In this document: positions 28,500 to 38,094 of the stretch, piece after piece | How positions within the stretch are numbered: the first letter of the stretch is position 1 | How the letters are laid out: each line of letters starts with the position of its first letter | Notes under the pieces: model-generated | Databases searched by the model: none | What the model was told of the DNA's origin: nothing | The model's input: the letters and a program-made list of their open reading frames with translations, nothing else | Program-made: the position numbers and the translations under genes | Source: Leptospira sp. | Lineage (GTDB): Bacteria; Spirochaetota; Leptospiria; Leptospirales; Leptospiraceae | Length of the DNA: 63,130 nucleotides | Assembly: GCA_016742255.1 (NCBI GenBank) | Contig: JACVCB010000021.1 | Span: 1 to 63,130, forward strand | Direction: 5' to 3'

Positions 28500-30473
28500 T
28501 TAAGTTATAGACGGTTCCGTCACCGCAGTCATCGCATAACCAGCGTAAGCTAGTATAGTTAAAAACAATAGAATTCCACCGAACACGACAGTATTTCTGA
28601 CAACCGGCGAAATTTTTGAATCTTTGGAGAATAAATAAACCAACGATCCAATAAAAGGTAAGAGTAGTATCAACCAAAAGTATTTATCTACTTTGGCACC
28701 AACAATGGAATATCTGTCTAACATAGCAAGACCTGTCCACGCTGCAAAAATTGCAAATGGCAGTAGGTAACCCATGATGTGAAAGTACCATGTTTTAAGA
28801 GTTCCAGGAAAGTGGACTCTCCATCCAGAGGTATACATTTTGTTAGTCTGTGCTTCAAAATCTTTTTGATCTATCTTAGGTAACTCTGCTGTATCAATGA
28901 GTCCCTTATTGGTTTCAAAAACATCATGAGCTGGAACAACTTTTGCCAAAAATTCTTTTGGCATATTGGATTGTGCAGGTGGAATTGGTTGGTTTTTATA
29001 AGAACCTAATACAAATTCCTTTAAGTTTGCTTGTACAAACAAAGCAAGAAGCCCAATACTAGAAGACATATCACCTATATGTGGGTAACGAATTCCTGAA
29101 CATGATTGTAAAGATTCCAAAAATGGAGGACTTGATACTCCATAAGAATTTCCTTCAAAACAATTTCCAACATTTACAGGACCACTAAGTGCAATGTCTC
29201 CTCGACCTGAATGGTAAACTTGATTATTTCTAACAATATTATTATTAGAAATCCAAATGTTTTCATCAATGTTCATCGTAACAAGAATTCCATAATTGTT
29301 ATGATTAAACACTAAATTTCCTTCGACCACATTTTCCAATGCACCAAGCAGTGCGATTCCATTCCCTATGGAAGGATATTCCAATTTTTTAGAAGGTGCA
29401 TTTGCATTATTGTTATCATAAACTATATTTTTCTTCACAACCATTTGTTTTTGTGGAGGTAATAATTCACGATCCAATGTGTTCGGACCAATCCCTAACT
29501 GGTTTTTTCGCCAAATGGAAGACAAAAGATAGATATTACCACTTGAATTTGTTCCTGAATATCCTAAGGCATTATTCTCAGAAATTACATCGTTTATGAT
29601 CGCATTACACGGATTACATTGACCGATATAAAAACCTGAGTCGGGAGATCCAGATGCAAAGGAATGTTCAATTAGCCCATCAACCGAATCAAATGCATAC
29701 ACACCATAATCACCATTATTGTATGCTGTAATATAAGATCCTCTATATCCTTTTACTCCAGTCCAATACACTCCATTGAGTGTAGCATTTCTAGTTGTGA
29801 TATTTTCAACCGCAACACCATCAGCTCCAACAACCATAATGCCATTACCTCGAAGGAATTCACCATCGATGATGGTTAGGTTTCTATCTTCTCCTCGAAT
29901 GGTGATGGATGGTGTCGTTACAGTGACTTCTTCTTTATATATTCCATTAGCTACTAAAACCAAATCTCCGGGAGATGCAGCATCAACAGCGTTTTGAATT
30001 GTTTTATACTGAGAAGGAACATTTCTTGTCACACCTGTCCATGTTTTTGAAATTTTTGATTTTGAGGTATTTGCCTGTGGATTATAACTTGCATTACCTA
30101 TGACAGCAACACCCGTCATCCCAATTTTTCCATCAGGAGATGCATGGAAGGAACAAAAATATGGGAACACACCCTCTTCTGGAAAAAACACATCTGTATG
30201 TGCACCGCGAAACATTGCTAAGTTGCCAAAACTGGTTTCAGTCGACCAATCTTTATTAATGGAGATAGCGTTGTGAGGATTATTTCCTTCGTTCACGAAA
30301 CGAATTTTCCCACCCTTGAAGGTGCGAATCACTGGAGGATGAAAGGCATTGTCCATCATCGTCACATGAACAAAAGCCGAGTTTGCCGGATCTTCCGAAT
30401 TGCAAAAATTCAAACCGAAGGTTAAGAACATTGCCATTAAGATCCCTATCAATATCTTTTTGGTTTTTTCCAT
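28500..30473 (-). CDS. Cupredoxin / beta-helix / membrane-domain fusion lipoprotein
   Basis: This 657-residue protein has an unusual three-part build. Residues 1-24 are a lipoprotein signal (lipobox LNFC24). Residues ~35-125 are a plastocyanin-like cupredoxin with ligands H67, C107, H110 and M119. Residues ~150-470 form a right-handed parallel beta-helix of the NosD/pectate-lyase type (repeats such as GIMVVGADGVAVENIT and NNYGILVTMN). Residues ~560-655 carry three transmembrane segments with a PLDc_N-like core. The beta-helix of NosD serves copper maturation of N2O reductase, but no nosZ is seen. It is the first gene of the copper operon and has a strong predicted promoter. Confidence 0.85.
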   Translation of the reverse strand: MEKTKKILIGILMAMFLTFGLNFCNSEDPANSAFVHVTMMDNAFHPPVIRTFKGGKIRFVNEGNNPHNAISINKDWSTETSFGNLAMFRGAHTDVFFPEEGVFPYFCSFHASPDGKIGMTGVAVIGNASYNPQANTSKSKISKTWTGVTRNVPSQYKTIQNAVDAASPGDLVLVANGIYKEEVTVTTPSITIRGEDRNLTIIDGEFLRGNGIMVVGADGVAVENITTRNATLNGVYWTGVKGYRGSYITAYNNGDYGVYAFDSVDGLIEHSFASGSPDSGFYIGQCNPCNAIINDVISENNALGYSGTNSSGNIYLLSSIWRKNQLGIGPNTLDRELLPPQKQMVVKKNIVYDNNNANAPSKKLEYPSIGNGIALLGALENVVEGNLVFNHNNYGILVTMNIDENIWISNNNIVRNNQVYHSGRGDIALSGPVNVGNCFEGNSYGVSSPPFLESLQSCSGIRYPHIGDMSSSIGLLALFVQANLKEFVLGSYKNQPIPPAQSNMPKEFLAKVVPAHDVFETNKGLIDTAELPKIDQKDFEAQTNKMYTSGWRVHFPGTLKTWYFHIMGYLLPFAIFAAWTGLAMLDRYSIVGAKVDKYFWLILLLPFIGSLVYLFSKDSKISPVVRNTVVFGGILLFLTILAYAGYAMTAVTEPSIT

Positions 30474-30489
30474 AGTTATTCCCGAAACA

Positions 30490-30542
30490 TGAGGAAGTCC
30501 TCACATTTGGAGAATTTTAGAATTGTGTTAAAACTTTGTCAA
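30490..30542 (-). promoter_or_regulatory. Copper operon promoter and palindromic operator
   Basis: On the minus strand TTGACA (30537-30542) and TAAAAT (30514-30519) are spaced by exactly 17 bases, close to consensus. Just downstream of the expected transcription start lies a perfect palindrome, TGAGGA-AG-TCCTCA (30490-30503). The tetR gene immediately upstream is the obvious candidate for its repressor. This also separates the copper operon from the efflux operon. Confidence 0.65.
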
Positions 30543-30549
30543 TGTTAAA

Positions 30550-31176
30550 TCATTGAAAAGTGGAAAAATAAACTAAAAGTAAGGTTTTGAGTTCCGCCAA
30601 AACTTGTTTTTTCTCAGAAGGTTTTTTGGTTCGATGGACAATTTTGATAACAGAATCAACTGCCTCAACGATCATGAGTGAGATATAAAACGAACGTTTT
30701 TTGTTCACTTTTGGAAACATTACCAAAATCACTTTTTCGGCTAAGGATTTTGCAAATCTCTCGTTACTTTCAATATCTAGATGTAATAAGGCTTCATTCG
30801 TGTATAAAATCGAATGAATCAAACGATATCCTTTTACTTCATTTAATGTTTGTTCAAATGCAAACAATGTGAAATCTACAAATTCAGGAGTGAACTTTTT
30901 GATCCTCTTTAATTCTTTGGTAACTTTTTCAAAGAATAAATCATGCATAATTAAATACGAATTCTCAGCATGCGAATATATAATGGATTCTTTGTTTGGA
31001 AAAAATTGATAGATCGAACCAACTGATATGCCACTTTTTTCTGCAATCAAATCCGTAGTTAAATCATCATAACCAACCTCACCTAATAGTTGTATAGCCG
31101 TATCAACAATTTTCTGGTATCGTTCTTTGGAACGTTTTTGTTGAGGGATTTTTCTTGGGTTGATGACAGTATTCAT
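30550..31176 (-). CDS. TetR/AcrR family transcriptional regulator
   Basis: The 208-residue protein has the TetR helix-turn-helix at about residues 18-64 (IVDTAIQLLGEVGYDDLTTDLIAEKSGISVGSIYQFF in two parts) and a divergent ligand domain. It is the last gene of the tolC-macA-macB operon, with its start overlapping the macB stop (31173-31176). It lies directly upstream of the copper operon promoter, where the 14-base palindrome at 30490 could be its operator. It may thus link the efflux pump and the copper genes. Confidence 0.9.
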   Translation of the reverse strand: MNTVINPRKIPQQKRSKERYQKIVDTAIQLLGEVGYDDLTTDLIAEKSGISVGSIYQFFPNKESIIYSHAENSYLIMHDLFFEKVTKELKRIKKFTPEFVDFTLFAFEQTLNEVKGYRLIHSILYTNEALLHLDIESNERFAKSLAEKVILVMFPKVNKKRSFYISLMIVEAVDSVIKIVHRTKKPSEKKQVLAELKTLLLVYFSTFQ

Positions 31177-33119
31177 TCAGATCTTAATGCAACGATAGGA
31201 CTCAGTTTAGCTGCATATTCAGAAGGCCACCAACCGAAAATAATTCCTATCGTTATAGAGAATAAAAAGGCAAAACCAATTGAAGGAAAGGATAAAACAA
31301 TTGTCCAACCAAAAGATTCCTGCAAAAAATACACTGTAAAAATCCCAAAAACTAAACCGACAAATCCTCCTGTCAGACTTGTTAAAGTTGATTCAATTAA
31401 AAATTGAATGCGAATATCAGATTCTCTTGCTCCCAATGCTTTTCTTAAACCAATCTCCTTTGTCCTTTCTTTTACAGAAACTAACATAATATTCATGATA
31501 CCAATTCCCCCAACTAACAAAGAAACTGTAGCCAGAGCAATGAGCAAGGCAGACATCGTCTGATTGGTTTCAGAAACTGCTGATTGGATATCGGCCATAC
31601 TCATAACTTGGTAAATATTTCCCATCGATTCGTTCGTTCCATGCCTTTCATGTAAAAAACTTTTAATCTGAGATATAAAATTTTCAGAAGATTCATTTTG
31701 ATCCAATTCCATCTCCAAATTGTCAACCGCATCTTTGTTTAACAATCGTCGCATGGCTGTGTTTAGTGGAACCAATACAACATCATCTTGGTCACGAAAT
31801 CCAGTAGAACCTTTTTCAGGCAATTGACCTATAACTCGAAATGATACTCGATTGATCTTTAAGTAAGTTCCAACAGGATTTTTGCCTTCGTATAATTCCC
31901 TGACTACCGTGTTCCCAACCAAACAAACAAGGCTCCGTTTGTTATCTTCTTCTTCTGTGTAAAATCTTCCTTCCGTTGGTTCTAAATTTCTAAGTGACTC
32001 ATAGTTCGCACTGGCACCGGTTACAAAACTATTCCAATTTCGATTTCCAAAAACTAGTTGGGCTCTTCCATTTACCACGGCAGAAATTTGTTTCACTTCT
32101 GGAAATTTTTTAGAAACAGCTGAAACGTCGTATATATCCAAACGATTCACTGTCCCTGCTTCGAGAGAAACTCCTCCACTTCTCATTCCACCTGTTCTAA
32201 CAATAACTAAATTTGCACCTAACGAAGAAAATTGTTCTTCAACAGACTTTTTAGCTCCCTCACCCAAAGCCATTACGGAAATGACACAAACGACTCCAAA
32301 TAAAATTCCCAATGCTGATAAAAAGGTACGCAGGCGATTGGATGTGAGTGAGAATAAAGACTGTTTCAATAGTCCTTTTAGCAAACTCCAACCCGTTTTC
32401 CTTCTCATAAAATTCTGGTTCGATGTCGGAATCATTTTTGCTTTTCTTTTTATCTCTTCATTTGTAATTTTCCCATCACTTACATGGATGATACGATCAC
32501 AATAATCTGCCATCTCAGGTTCATGAGTGACCATTACGATCGTTTTACCCTCCTCATGAAGCCGTATGAGTTCCATCATAATTTCAATTTTGCTTTTGGA
32601 ATCCAAATTTCCTGTTGGTTCATCTGCAAAGATGATGGGTGGATCGTTGATTAGTGCTCTGGCAATTGCAACCCTTTGTTGTTGACCGCCCGATAATTCG
32701 TTAGGTGTATGAAAAATTCTATTTTGTAAGCCAACTTTTGTTAACTGAATTTCTCCAACTTGAATTGGATTTGGAATTTCTGTGTAAAGAGAAGGCAAAC
32801 AAACATTTTGGAGTGCATTTGATTTAGACAATAGATGAAATTGTTGGAAAACAAAACCAATCAAACTTCCACGTATATCGGAAAGGACATTGGAAGATTC
32901 TTTTTCAACATTTTTCCCAAACAAACGGTATGAGCCACTGTCTGCAAGATCAAGTAAACCCATTACTTGTAATAATGTCGATTTACCAGATCCAGACGGA
33001 CCCATAATCGCTACGAATTCACCTTGTTTGATCTCTAAATTGATATGATTCAAAACAGAAAATTGTGAATTTCCAATTTTGTAAGATTTCGATAGATTTT
33101 TAATATCTATTGCTAACAA
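31173..33119 (-). CDS. macB: MacB-type ABC transporter, ATPase-permease fusion
   Basis: The 648-residue protein joins an ATPase (Walker A GPSGSGKST at ~40, signature LSGGQQQRVAIARAL, Walker B IIFADEPTGNLDS) to a MacB/FtsX permease with four transmembrane helices and a periplasmic domain (~270-530). The last cytoplasmic helix region has the family motif ERTKEIGLRKALGA. With MacA and TolC it forms a tripartite machine that expels macrolides, peptides or lipoproteins. The start is a TTG with an AAAGAGA ribosome site, four bases after macA. Confidence 0.94.
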   Translation of the reverse strand: MLAIDIKNLSKSYKIGNSQFSVLNHINLEIKQGEFVAIMGPSGSGKSTLLQVMGLLDLADSGSYRLFGKNVEKESSNVLSDIRGSLIGFVFQQFHLLSKSNALQNVCLPSLYTEIPNPIQVGEIQLTKVGLQNRIFHTPNELSGGQQQRVAIARALINDPPIIFADEPTGNLDSKSKIEIMMELIRLHEEGKTIVMVTHEPEMADYCDRIIHVSDGKITNEEIKRKAKMIPTSNQNFMRRKTGWSLLKGLLKQSLFSLTSNRLRTFLSALGILFGVVCVISVMALGEGAKKSVEEQFSSLGANLVIVRTGGMRSGGVSLEAGTVNRLDIYDVSAVSKKFPEVKQISAVVNGRAQLVFGNRNWNSFVTGASANYESLRNLEPTEGRFYTEEEDNKRSLVCLVGNTVVRELYEGKNPVGTYLKINRVSFRVIGQLPEKGSTGFRDQDDVVLVPLNTAMRRLLNKDAVDNLEMELDQNESSENFISQIKSFLHERHGTNESMGNIYQVMSMADIQSAVSETNQTMSALLIALATVSLLVGGIGIMNIMLVSVKERTKEIGLRKALGARESDIRIQFLIESTLTSLTGGFVGLVFGIFTVYFLQESFGWTIVLSFPSIGFAFLFSITIGIIFGWWPSEYAAKLSPIVALRSE

Positions 33120-33122
33120 ATG

Positions 33123-34070
33123 TTATCTCTTTGGAACTTTTGGAGATGAGAAAGGGCCACCACTTGCATTGGATTTTTTTGACTCTTGTATTTTTTTCTT
33201 ACGGTAAACCAGGTCACCTTCCACTAACCCTGACAATATGGAAGTATTCTGGTCATCAGAATTTCCAATGGTTACATTCGTTTCTTGCAATGAATCCTCT
33301 ATTTTTAGTAAGATCATTCCATTTTTTTTATTTCTTTTCACATAATCATTTGGAATTAACAATACATCTTTTTCTTCGGAAATAATAAAATCGACAGTAA
33401 TCGACATACCACTTCGCAGAAAATCTGGAATGGAAAATAATTCCAAATCAACATTATACATCGTAACATTATTTTCAATCACAGCTTCATAACCAATGTG
33501 TTTTACTTTAGCACGAATAGGTTCATTGGAAAATGAATCTACGACGATAATGGCAATTTGCCCAATCTTAATTTTTGATAAATCGGTTTCGTCTACTTTT
33601 GCTTGTACCATCAAATTATCAGACAAAACAAATAATATATCTTGTTGTGTCACAGTTTGCCCAGTACTTATATTGGAAGCGATCACCAAACCTCGTAATG
33701 GTGAAATTACTGGAGTTGGTTTGTAAAAATCTTCCCATTTTTTCAGTTCATCATTACCTTTAGCTCTAGCTGCGTCCAATAATGCGGCTCTTTCGGTTGA
33801 GCTCATCCAGACTAGGATTTTTCCCTTGCCTACATGTTCTCCTTCCTCTGCATGTATGGATTCAATCCTTCCTGCAATGGGTGGTTTGACTTCTAATCGA
33901 TTTTTAGGAATTGCAGTACCTGTTGCCCGAACAGTAACAATCAAATCACCTCGAGTCACACTCGTGGATTCAATTTTGAATTCTTGTTTTGATTTACCAG
34001 TTCCAAATGTGAAATACAATACCGCGCATACAATTAAAACAAAAAGTGAAACATAAAGTTTAATTTTCAT
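33123..34070 (-). CDS. macA: MacA-type periplasmic adaptor (HlyD family)
   Basis: With the ATG at 34070 the protein has 315 residues: one N-terminal membrane anchor (LYVSLFVLIVCAVLYFTF), a biotinyl-lipoyl-like domain (VKPPIAGRIESIHAEEGEHVGKG), a short hairpin region and beta-barrel/membrane-proximal domains. It bridges MacB and TolC. The coiled-coil hairpin is short compared with E. coli MacA (371 residues). It overlaps the end of tolC and precedes macB by a few bases. Confidence 0.91.
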   Translation of the reverse strand: MKIKLYVSLFVLIVCAVLYFTFGTGKSKQEFKIESTSVTRGDLIVTVRATGTAIPKNRLEVKPPIAGRIESIHAEEGEHVGKGKILVWMSSTERAALLDAARAKGNDELKKWEDFYKPTPVISPLRGLVIASNISTGQTVTQQDILFVLSDNLMVQAKVDETDLSKIKIGQIAIIVVDSFSNEPIRAKVKHIGYEAVIENNVTMYNVDLELFSIPDFLRSGMSITVDFIISEEKDVLLIPNDYVKRNKKNGMILLKIEDSLQETNVTIGNSDDQNTSILSGLVEGDLVYRKKKIQESKKSNASGGPFSSPKVPKR

Positions 34071-35415
34071 CAAAACACTTTCCTAAATTACGTAGATATG
34101 TTGCTTCAGCTAGCCCAAGATCTCTTTTACCGATTAACAAATTTTTTTCCCGATTGATTAGATCATTCTCTATGATATCCCAATTTTCAAAACTGATCAG
34201 TCCATTGGAATATTGTGCCCTTGCGATTGTTGCCCTTGTATCGGAAGCCTTATAAAATTCGGTTAATACCAATAGTTGTTCGGAAGCATTTATAAAATTT
34301 AAATACGATTGCTCTATAGAAAAGGTGAGTAAATTCTTTTTTGAATCTCTAGTGTGAATTGATTTTTCATATTCAGATTTTGCAATTTTTACATTATAAT
34401 AGTCTCTACCACCATTAAACAATGGATAGGTCAAATTGATTCCAAAACTATAATTTCTTGGTTTTGGTAACCAAACATCATCTTGTCTTGTCACTGTTGC
34501 ACTTAGATTGAGGTCTGGATAAAAGCCAGCTTCAGCAATTCCTATATTTGCTTGGGCAGCTCGAACTTTTGATTGTTCTGCCATAATAGAAGGATGGGCA
34601 TCAAGTAAATTCGACTTCTCTTTTTCGGAAATTTTAATTTCGACTATTGGTTCAGACATGAGTGGAACGTCCAAGGATACTTCAACTGGTGTCGCAATGA
34701 TTCGTTCGATTTCTTTCCAATTGGTCTGGAATAGCCTTTCTGCAAATGAAACTTCATATTCAGATTGTTTTACAAAAGATTCACTCAACAAAAAACTTCC
34801 TTTGTGTTCCCTACCTACTTCATATCGAAGTTTAACCAAGTCTCTATTTTTAATGCGCCTTTCTTTGATTTTTAAGGATAATTGGTAAAGTTCCTTTGCA
34901 TACAATGTTTGTGAGTAAGCAGACTTTAATTCAAAACATATTTTTAGTCTAGAATCATTTAATGTTTGTTTTGCTGCTTGTAATAATGCTTCTGTTTTTT
35001 CAATTCCACTTTTATCGCGAAATCCTGAAAAAAGATTTTGATTTGTGCTAAGTCCAACAGAATATCGGTTGATTGCAGTAGGCCTCGATTCGCCTGCATT
35101 TGTTTGTTGGGTTTGTGTGTTATTACTATTCGCTCCACCACTGATCAAAGGGTCATTGACGGTTCCAGATCCACTAAAGTTAGCTGATGATTGCCTGGCA
35201 GAGGCTAAAACATTGACTGTGGGAAGATAACCTGCATAACTCTTTTCATTTTCATAAAAAGCTTTTTCATAATCTGCCTTTACCGATAAATAATCGGGAT
35301 TAAACTGCACTGCTTTTTGCCAAAGATCTTTTAGTTGGATCGGTTTTGTGACCTGCGCTGAAATAACAAAACTGAATGCCAAACCAAACGATAAATAATA
35401 CCAAACAAACTTCAC
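34060..35415 (-). CDS. TolC-family outer-membrane efflux protein
   Basis: The 451-residue protein has a signal peptide (ending near ISAQ) and two OEP repeats typical of TolC, with long helices (for example AAQANIGIAEAGFYPDLNLSA, a conserved OEP pattern) and a duplicated structure. It forms the outer-membrane exit duct for MacAB. It is the first gene of the operon. The start appears to be GTG; no strong ribosome site is visible, so the exact start is uncertain. Confidence 0.92.
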   Translation of the reverse strand: MKFVWYYLSFGLAFSFVISAQVTKPIQLKDLWQKAVQFNPDYLSVKADYEKAFYENEKSYAGYLPTVNVLASARQSSANFSGSGTVNDPLISGGANSNNTQTQQTNAGESRPTAINRYSVGLSTNQNLFSGFRDKSGIEKTEALLQAAKQTLNDSRLKICFELKSAYSQTLYAKELYQLSLKIKERRIKNRDLVKLRYEVGREHKGSFLLSESFVKQSEYEVSFAERLFQTNWKEIERIIATPVEVSLDVPLMSEPIVEIKISEKEKSNLLDAHPSIMAEQSKVRAAQANIGIAEAGFYPDLNLSATVTRQDDVWLPKPRNYSFGINLTYPLFNGGRDYYNVKIAKSEYEKSIHTRDSKKNLLTFSIEQSYLNFINASEQLLVLTEFYKASDTRATIARAQYSNGLISFENWDIIENDLINREKNLLIGKRDLGLAEATYLRNLGKCFDEN

Positions 35416-35500
35416 TATATACTAAACCCATTTATGATGGAAAAAGTTCCCATCGGTATGAAAAAATCTTCAGTGAAATGGATTTTTTTAACAATTTGAA

Positions 35501-36427
35501 CTACCAACTGCCAGAACTTCCATCACCACCAAAACTCCCTCCTCCCCCGCTAAACCCACCAGAACTACCTCCACTTGACCATCCACTACTACTTCCACCT
35601 CGAGAACTACTTGCGAAACTACTATTTCGCATTCGTTTTCTTCCATGCGGTGTTAAAAGGTGATAAAGTTTATAAAGTCCAACTCCTATTGCGTATGTAA
35701 GGAAAACAATAGCTCCGATATTTGCTCCATGAATTGCAGTTGGAAAAATACTCCAAAATGGAAACAAAAAGAAATAGATAAACCAACCAACATAAGGAGC
35801 GTTAGCTGCAAAGTAAGTAAATACTCCGAGAATACTTACTACAAAAATCGATACGAAAATTTTTAATCCAATTGGCATCTCAGGACCTTCAGGAGCTATT
35901 TCACCCAAAAAAGAAAGAGGTCCAAGATGAGAAAAGTCTTCCTTTTCAGGTATGGTGTATTCTCCTTCAATTGATTTCAAGATTGCATTTACTCCATTTT
36001 GTATCCCGATATCATATTCTCCTTTTTTGAAAGAAGGTTTGATTTCATTCTCTATGATGTGATGGCACAAAACATCCGTTAAAACACCTTCTAATCCATA
36101 ACCAACTTCGATCCTTAGTTTTCTATCTTCAAGGGCAACAAGGAGTAACACTCCGTTATCCTTTCCTTTTTGCCCAAGTTTCCAAGTTTCGGCAACTTTT
36201 AGAGAGTACTCTTCCAAATTTTCTCCTTCTAAAGAAGGTGTAACAAAAACAACAATTTGATTGGATGTTTTCTTTTCATGGTCTCTTAGTTGTTTTTCAA
36301 GTGCAGAAATATAGTCTGAATGGAGTGTCCAAGTTTCATCCATGACTCTAGATTTTAACCGAGGGACATCCTTTGAAAAAAGGAAGATAGGCAGAACCAA
36401 AAGGAAAAAAACCAATAACCTTTGCAT
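35501..36427 (-). CDS. TPM-domain (YgcG-type) membrane protein
   Basis: The 308-residue protein has a signal peptide (MQRLLVFFLLVLPIFLFS), a TPM_phosphatase domain (~30-160, with QIVVFVTPSL and GVLLLVALEDRKLRIEVGYGLEGVLTD), two or three transmembrane segments (~185-260) and a Gly/Ser-rich tail ending SFGGDGSSGSW. This is the usual YgcG build; the biochemical role of the family is poorly known, with links to photosystem repair in plants and membrane-protein turnover in bacteria. It stands alone between tolC and the SulP gene. Confidence 0.88.
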   Translation of the reverse strand: MQRLLVFFLLVLPIFLFSKDVPRLKSRVMDETWTLHSDYISALEKQLRDHEKKTSNQIVVFVTPSLEGENLEEYSLKVAETWKLGQKGKDNGVLLLVALEDRKLRIEVGYGLEGVLTDVLCHHIIENEIKPSFKKGEYDIGIQNGVNAILKSIEGEYTIPEKEDFSHLGPLSFLGEIAPEGPEMPIGLKIFVSIFVVSILGVFTYFAANAPYVGWFIYFFLFPFWSIFPTAIHGANIGAIVFLTYAIGVGLYKLYHLLTPHGRKRMRNSSFASSSRGGSSSGWSSGGSSGGFSGGGGSFGGDGSSGSW

Positions 36428-36472
36428 AAAAGGAGATTGGTTTAGGAAAAAAAAGTTACAAGAATTTTTTTA

Positions 36473-38080
36473 CTACTTATGAACTCGTGTGGCACCGTAA
36501 TAAGCCGAAATTGGTTTTAAATCTTCAAATCCAATCAAATTCACTTGCCCACCACGTTCTTCATAATCACGTTTAAAACTCTGCAAAAATTCAATAGCTG
36601 AAAAACCAATCATCTTCACATTTTCATCAAATTTTACATCAATCCTTTCGCCGAATGATATTTTCCGAAGAAGTAGTTTTAAAGATATCATATTGGAAAA
36701 CAGAAGAGCATGTTTCACATACAAAGTATGCATCTTATTGTTTGATTCAATTTTAATATCAGCAATGAAAATATAACGAAACTTCACTCCAAAATACATT
36801 TGGATTAAAATTGCTGTAATGATCCCGCATAAAACACCAACTAACAGGTCTTCTACAATTGTAATCACTACAGTTACCAAAAAGATGACAATTTGGTCCC
36901 AACCTTTTTTATATGTTTCTTTAAAAACATGAGGTGATGCCAATTTTAATCCAACCATGATTAAAATACCGGCAAGTGATGCTAATGGGATTCTATGAAT
37001 GAGGCCAGGAAGCAGCAGAATGAATAATAATAAAAACAAACCATGAAAAAAATTGGACCATCTAGTTTTGGCACCATTTTCAATGTTTGCAGAAGATCTT
37101 ACCACTTCAGCGATAATGGGTAATCCACCAATCCATCCTAAAAAAAAGTTTCCAATTCCTTTTGCGACAAGTTCTTGGTCCATATTTGATTTTCTTCGGT
37201 AAGGATCCGTATTATCAACTGCGGTTGCTGTCAGTAAAGATTCTATACTTGCTATCAAAGCAATCGTCACTACCATCACCCAAAAGTTTCCATCTCTCCA
37301 ACGAGAAAAGTTTGGAAAACTCAAACTTTCATAAATGTGATTAGGCAAATTTACTAATTTTTCAGGGCCAATTTGGTATGTTTGATTCAATAAAGTATAA
37401 GAATGTTCATCTGCTAAATCAAAAACAAAACCTAAAATAATTCCAACTAACACTGCAACTAACGGAGCAGGAAGTTTTTTAAAATATGGATTTTGAATTT
37501 TTGTAAGAAGTGATATGATCACAATCGCAGAAATACCAATCATAGCTACTTCAGGATTCAAATGCACAAAACTTGAAGGGATCTCTAATAGAAGACCTAA
37601 AATAGTTTTGGCATTTGGTGAAATTCCAAGAGCAACATAAAACTGTTTTGAAATGATGATGATTCCGATGGCAGCCATCATTCCATGTACAACAGAGATA
37701 GGGAAATAAATTGTGAGATTCCCCGCCTTTAAGATTCCCAAAAGTACCTGAATCAATCCTGCAAAAACAATTGCTGCCAAAGTGATCTCAAATCCCAATT
37801 TGGCATCTCCACCACCCATAACAAAAATCGAATTTAATACAACAGCAATGAGTCCAGCAGCAGGTCCATTGATCGTAAGATGAGAACCACTCATAAAAGA
37901 GACAAAGAGACCACCTACAATTCCGGAAAAAATTCCTGCCATTGGTGGTGCACCAGAGGCGAGAGAAATTCCTAAACAAAGTGGGAGCGCAATGAGAAAG
38001 ACAACAAATCCGGACACAATGTCCGATCGCCAGTTTTCTTTTAGTCCAGGTAACCAATCTTTTGGTTTATCTTTGTTCAT
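36473..38080 (-). CDS. SulP family anion transporter (bicarbonate or sulfate)
   Basis: The 535-residue protein has about 12-14 membrane segments with the SulP core (FLIALPLCLGISLASGAPPMAGIFSGIVGG near the start, and NKDK before it) and a C-terminal STAS-like region (~450-530) that is short and degenerate. The SulP group includes sulfate permeases and the BicA Na+/HCO3- transporter. The context, one gene from an SbtA-type bicarbonate transporter, favours bicarbonate; this is inference. It is downstream of the AraC-type gene by 14 bases, probably co-transcribed. Confidence 0.88.
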   Translation of the reverse strand: MNKDKPKDWLPGLKENWRSDIVSGFVVFLIALPLCLGISLASGAPPMAGIFSGIVGGLFVSFMSGSHLTINGPAAGLIAVVLNSIFVMGGGDAKLGFEITLAAIVFAGLIQVLLGILKAGNLTIYFPISVVHGMMAAIGIIIISKQFYVALGISPNAKTILGLLLEIPSSFVHLNPEVAMIGISAIVIISLLTKIQNPYFKKLPAPLVAVLVGIILGFVFDLADEHSYTLLNQTYQIGPEKLVNLPNHIYESLSFPNFSRWRDGNFWVMVVTIALIASIESLLTATAVDNTDPYRRKSNMDQELVAKGIGNFFLGWIGGLPIIAEVVRSSANIENGAKTRWSNFFHGLFLLLFILLLPGLIHRIPLASLAGILIMVGLKLASPHVFKETYKKGWDQIVIFLVTVVITIVEDLLVGVLCGIITAILIQMYFGVKFRYIFIADIKIESNNKMHTLYVKHALLFSNMISLKLLLRKISFGERIDVKFDENVKMIGFSAIEFLQSFKRDYEERGGQVNLIGFEDLKPISAYYGATRVHK

Positions 38081-38094
38081 GCGAGAGTTCCTAA

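Noticed and set aside
28500..30473. NosD as the name of the beta-helix protein
   Set aside because: Only the beta-helix fold is shared; the cupredoxin and membrane parts are not in NosD and no N2O reductase genes are present.
35501..35640. Low-complexity C/G-rich stretch as a repeat array
   Set aside because: It encodes the Gly/Ser-rich tail typical of YgcG-type proteins and has no regular DNA repeat unit.
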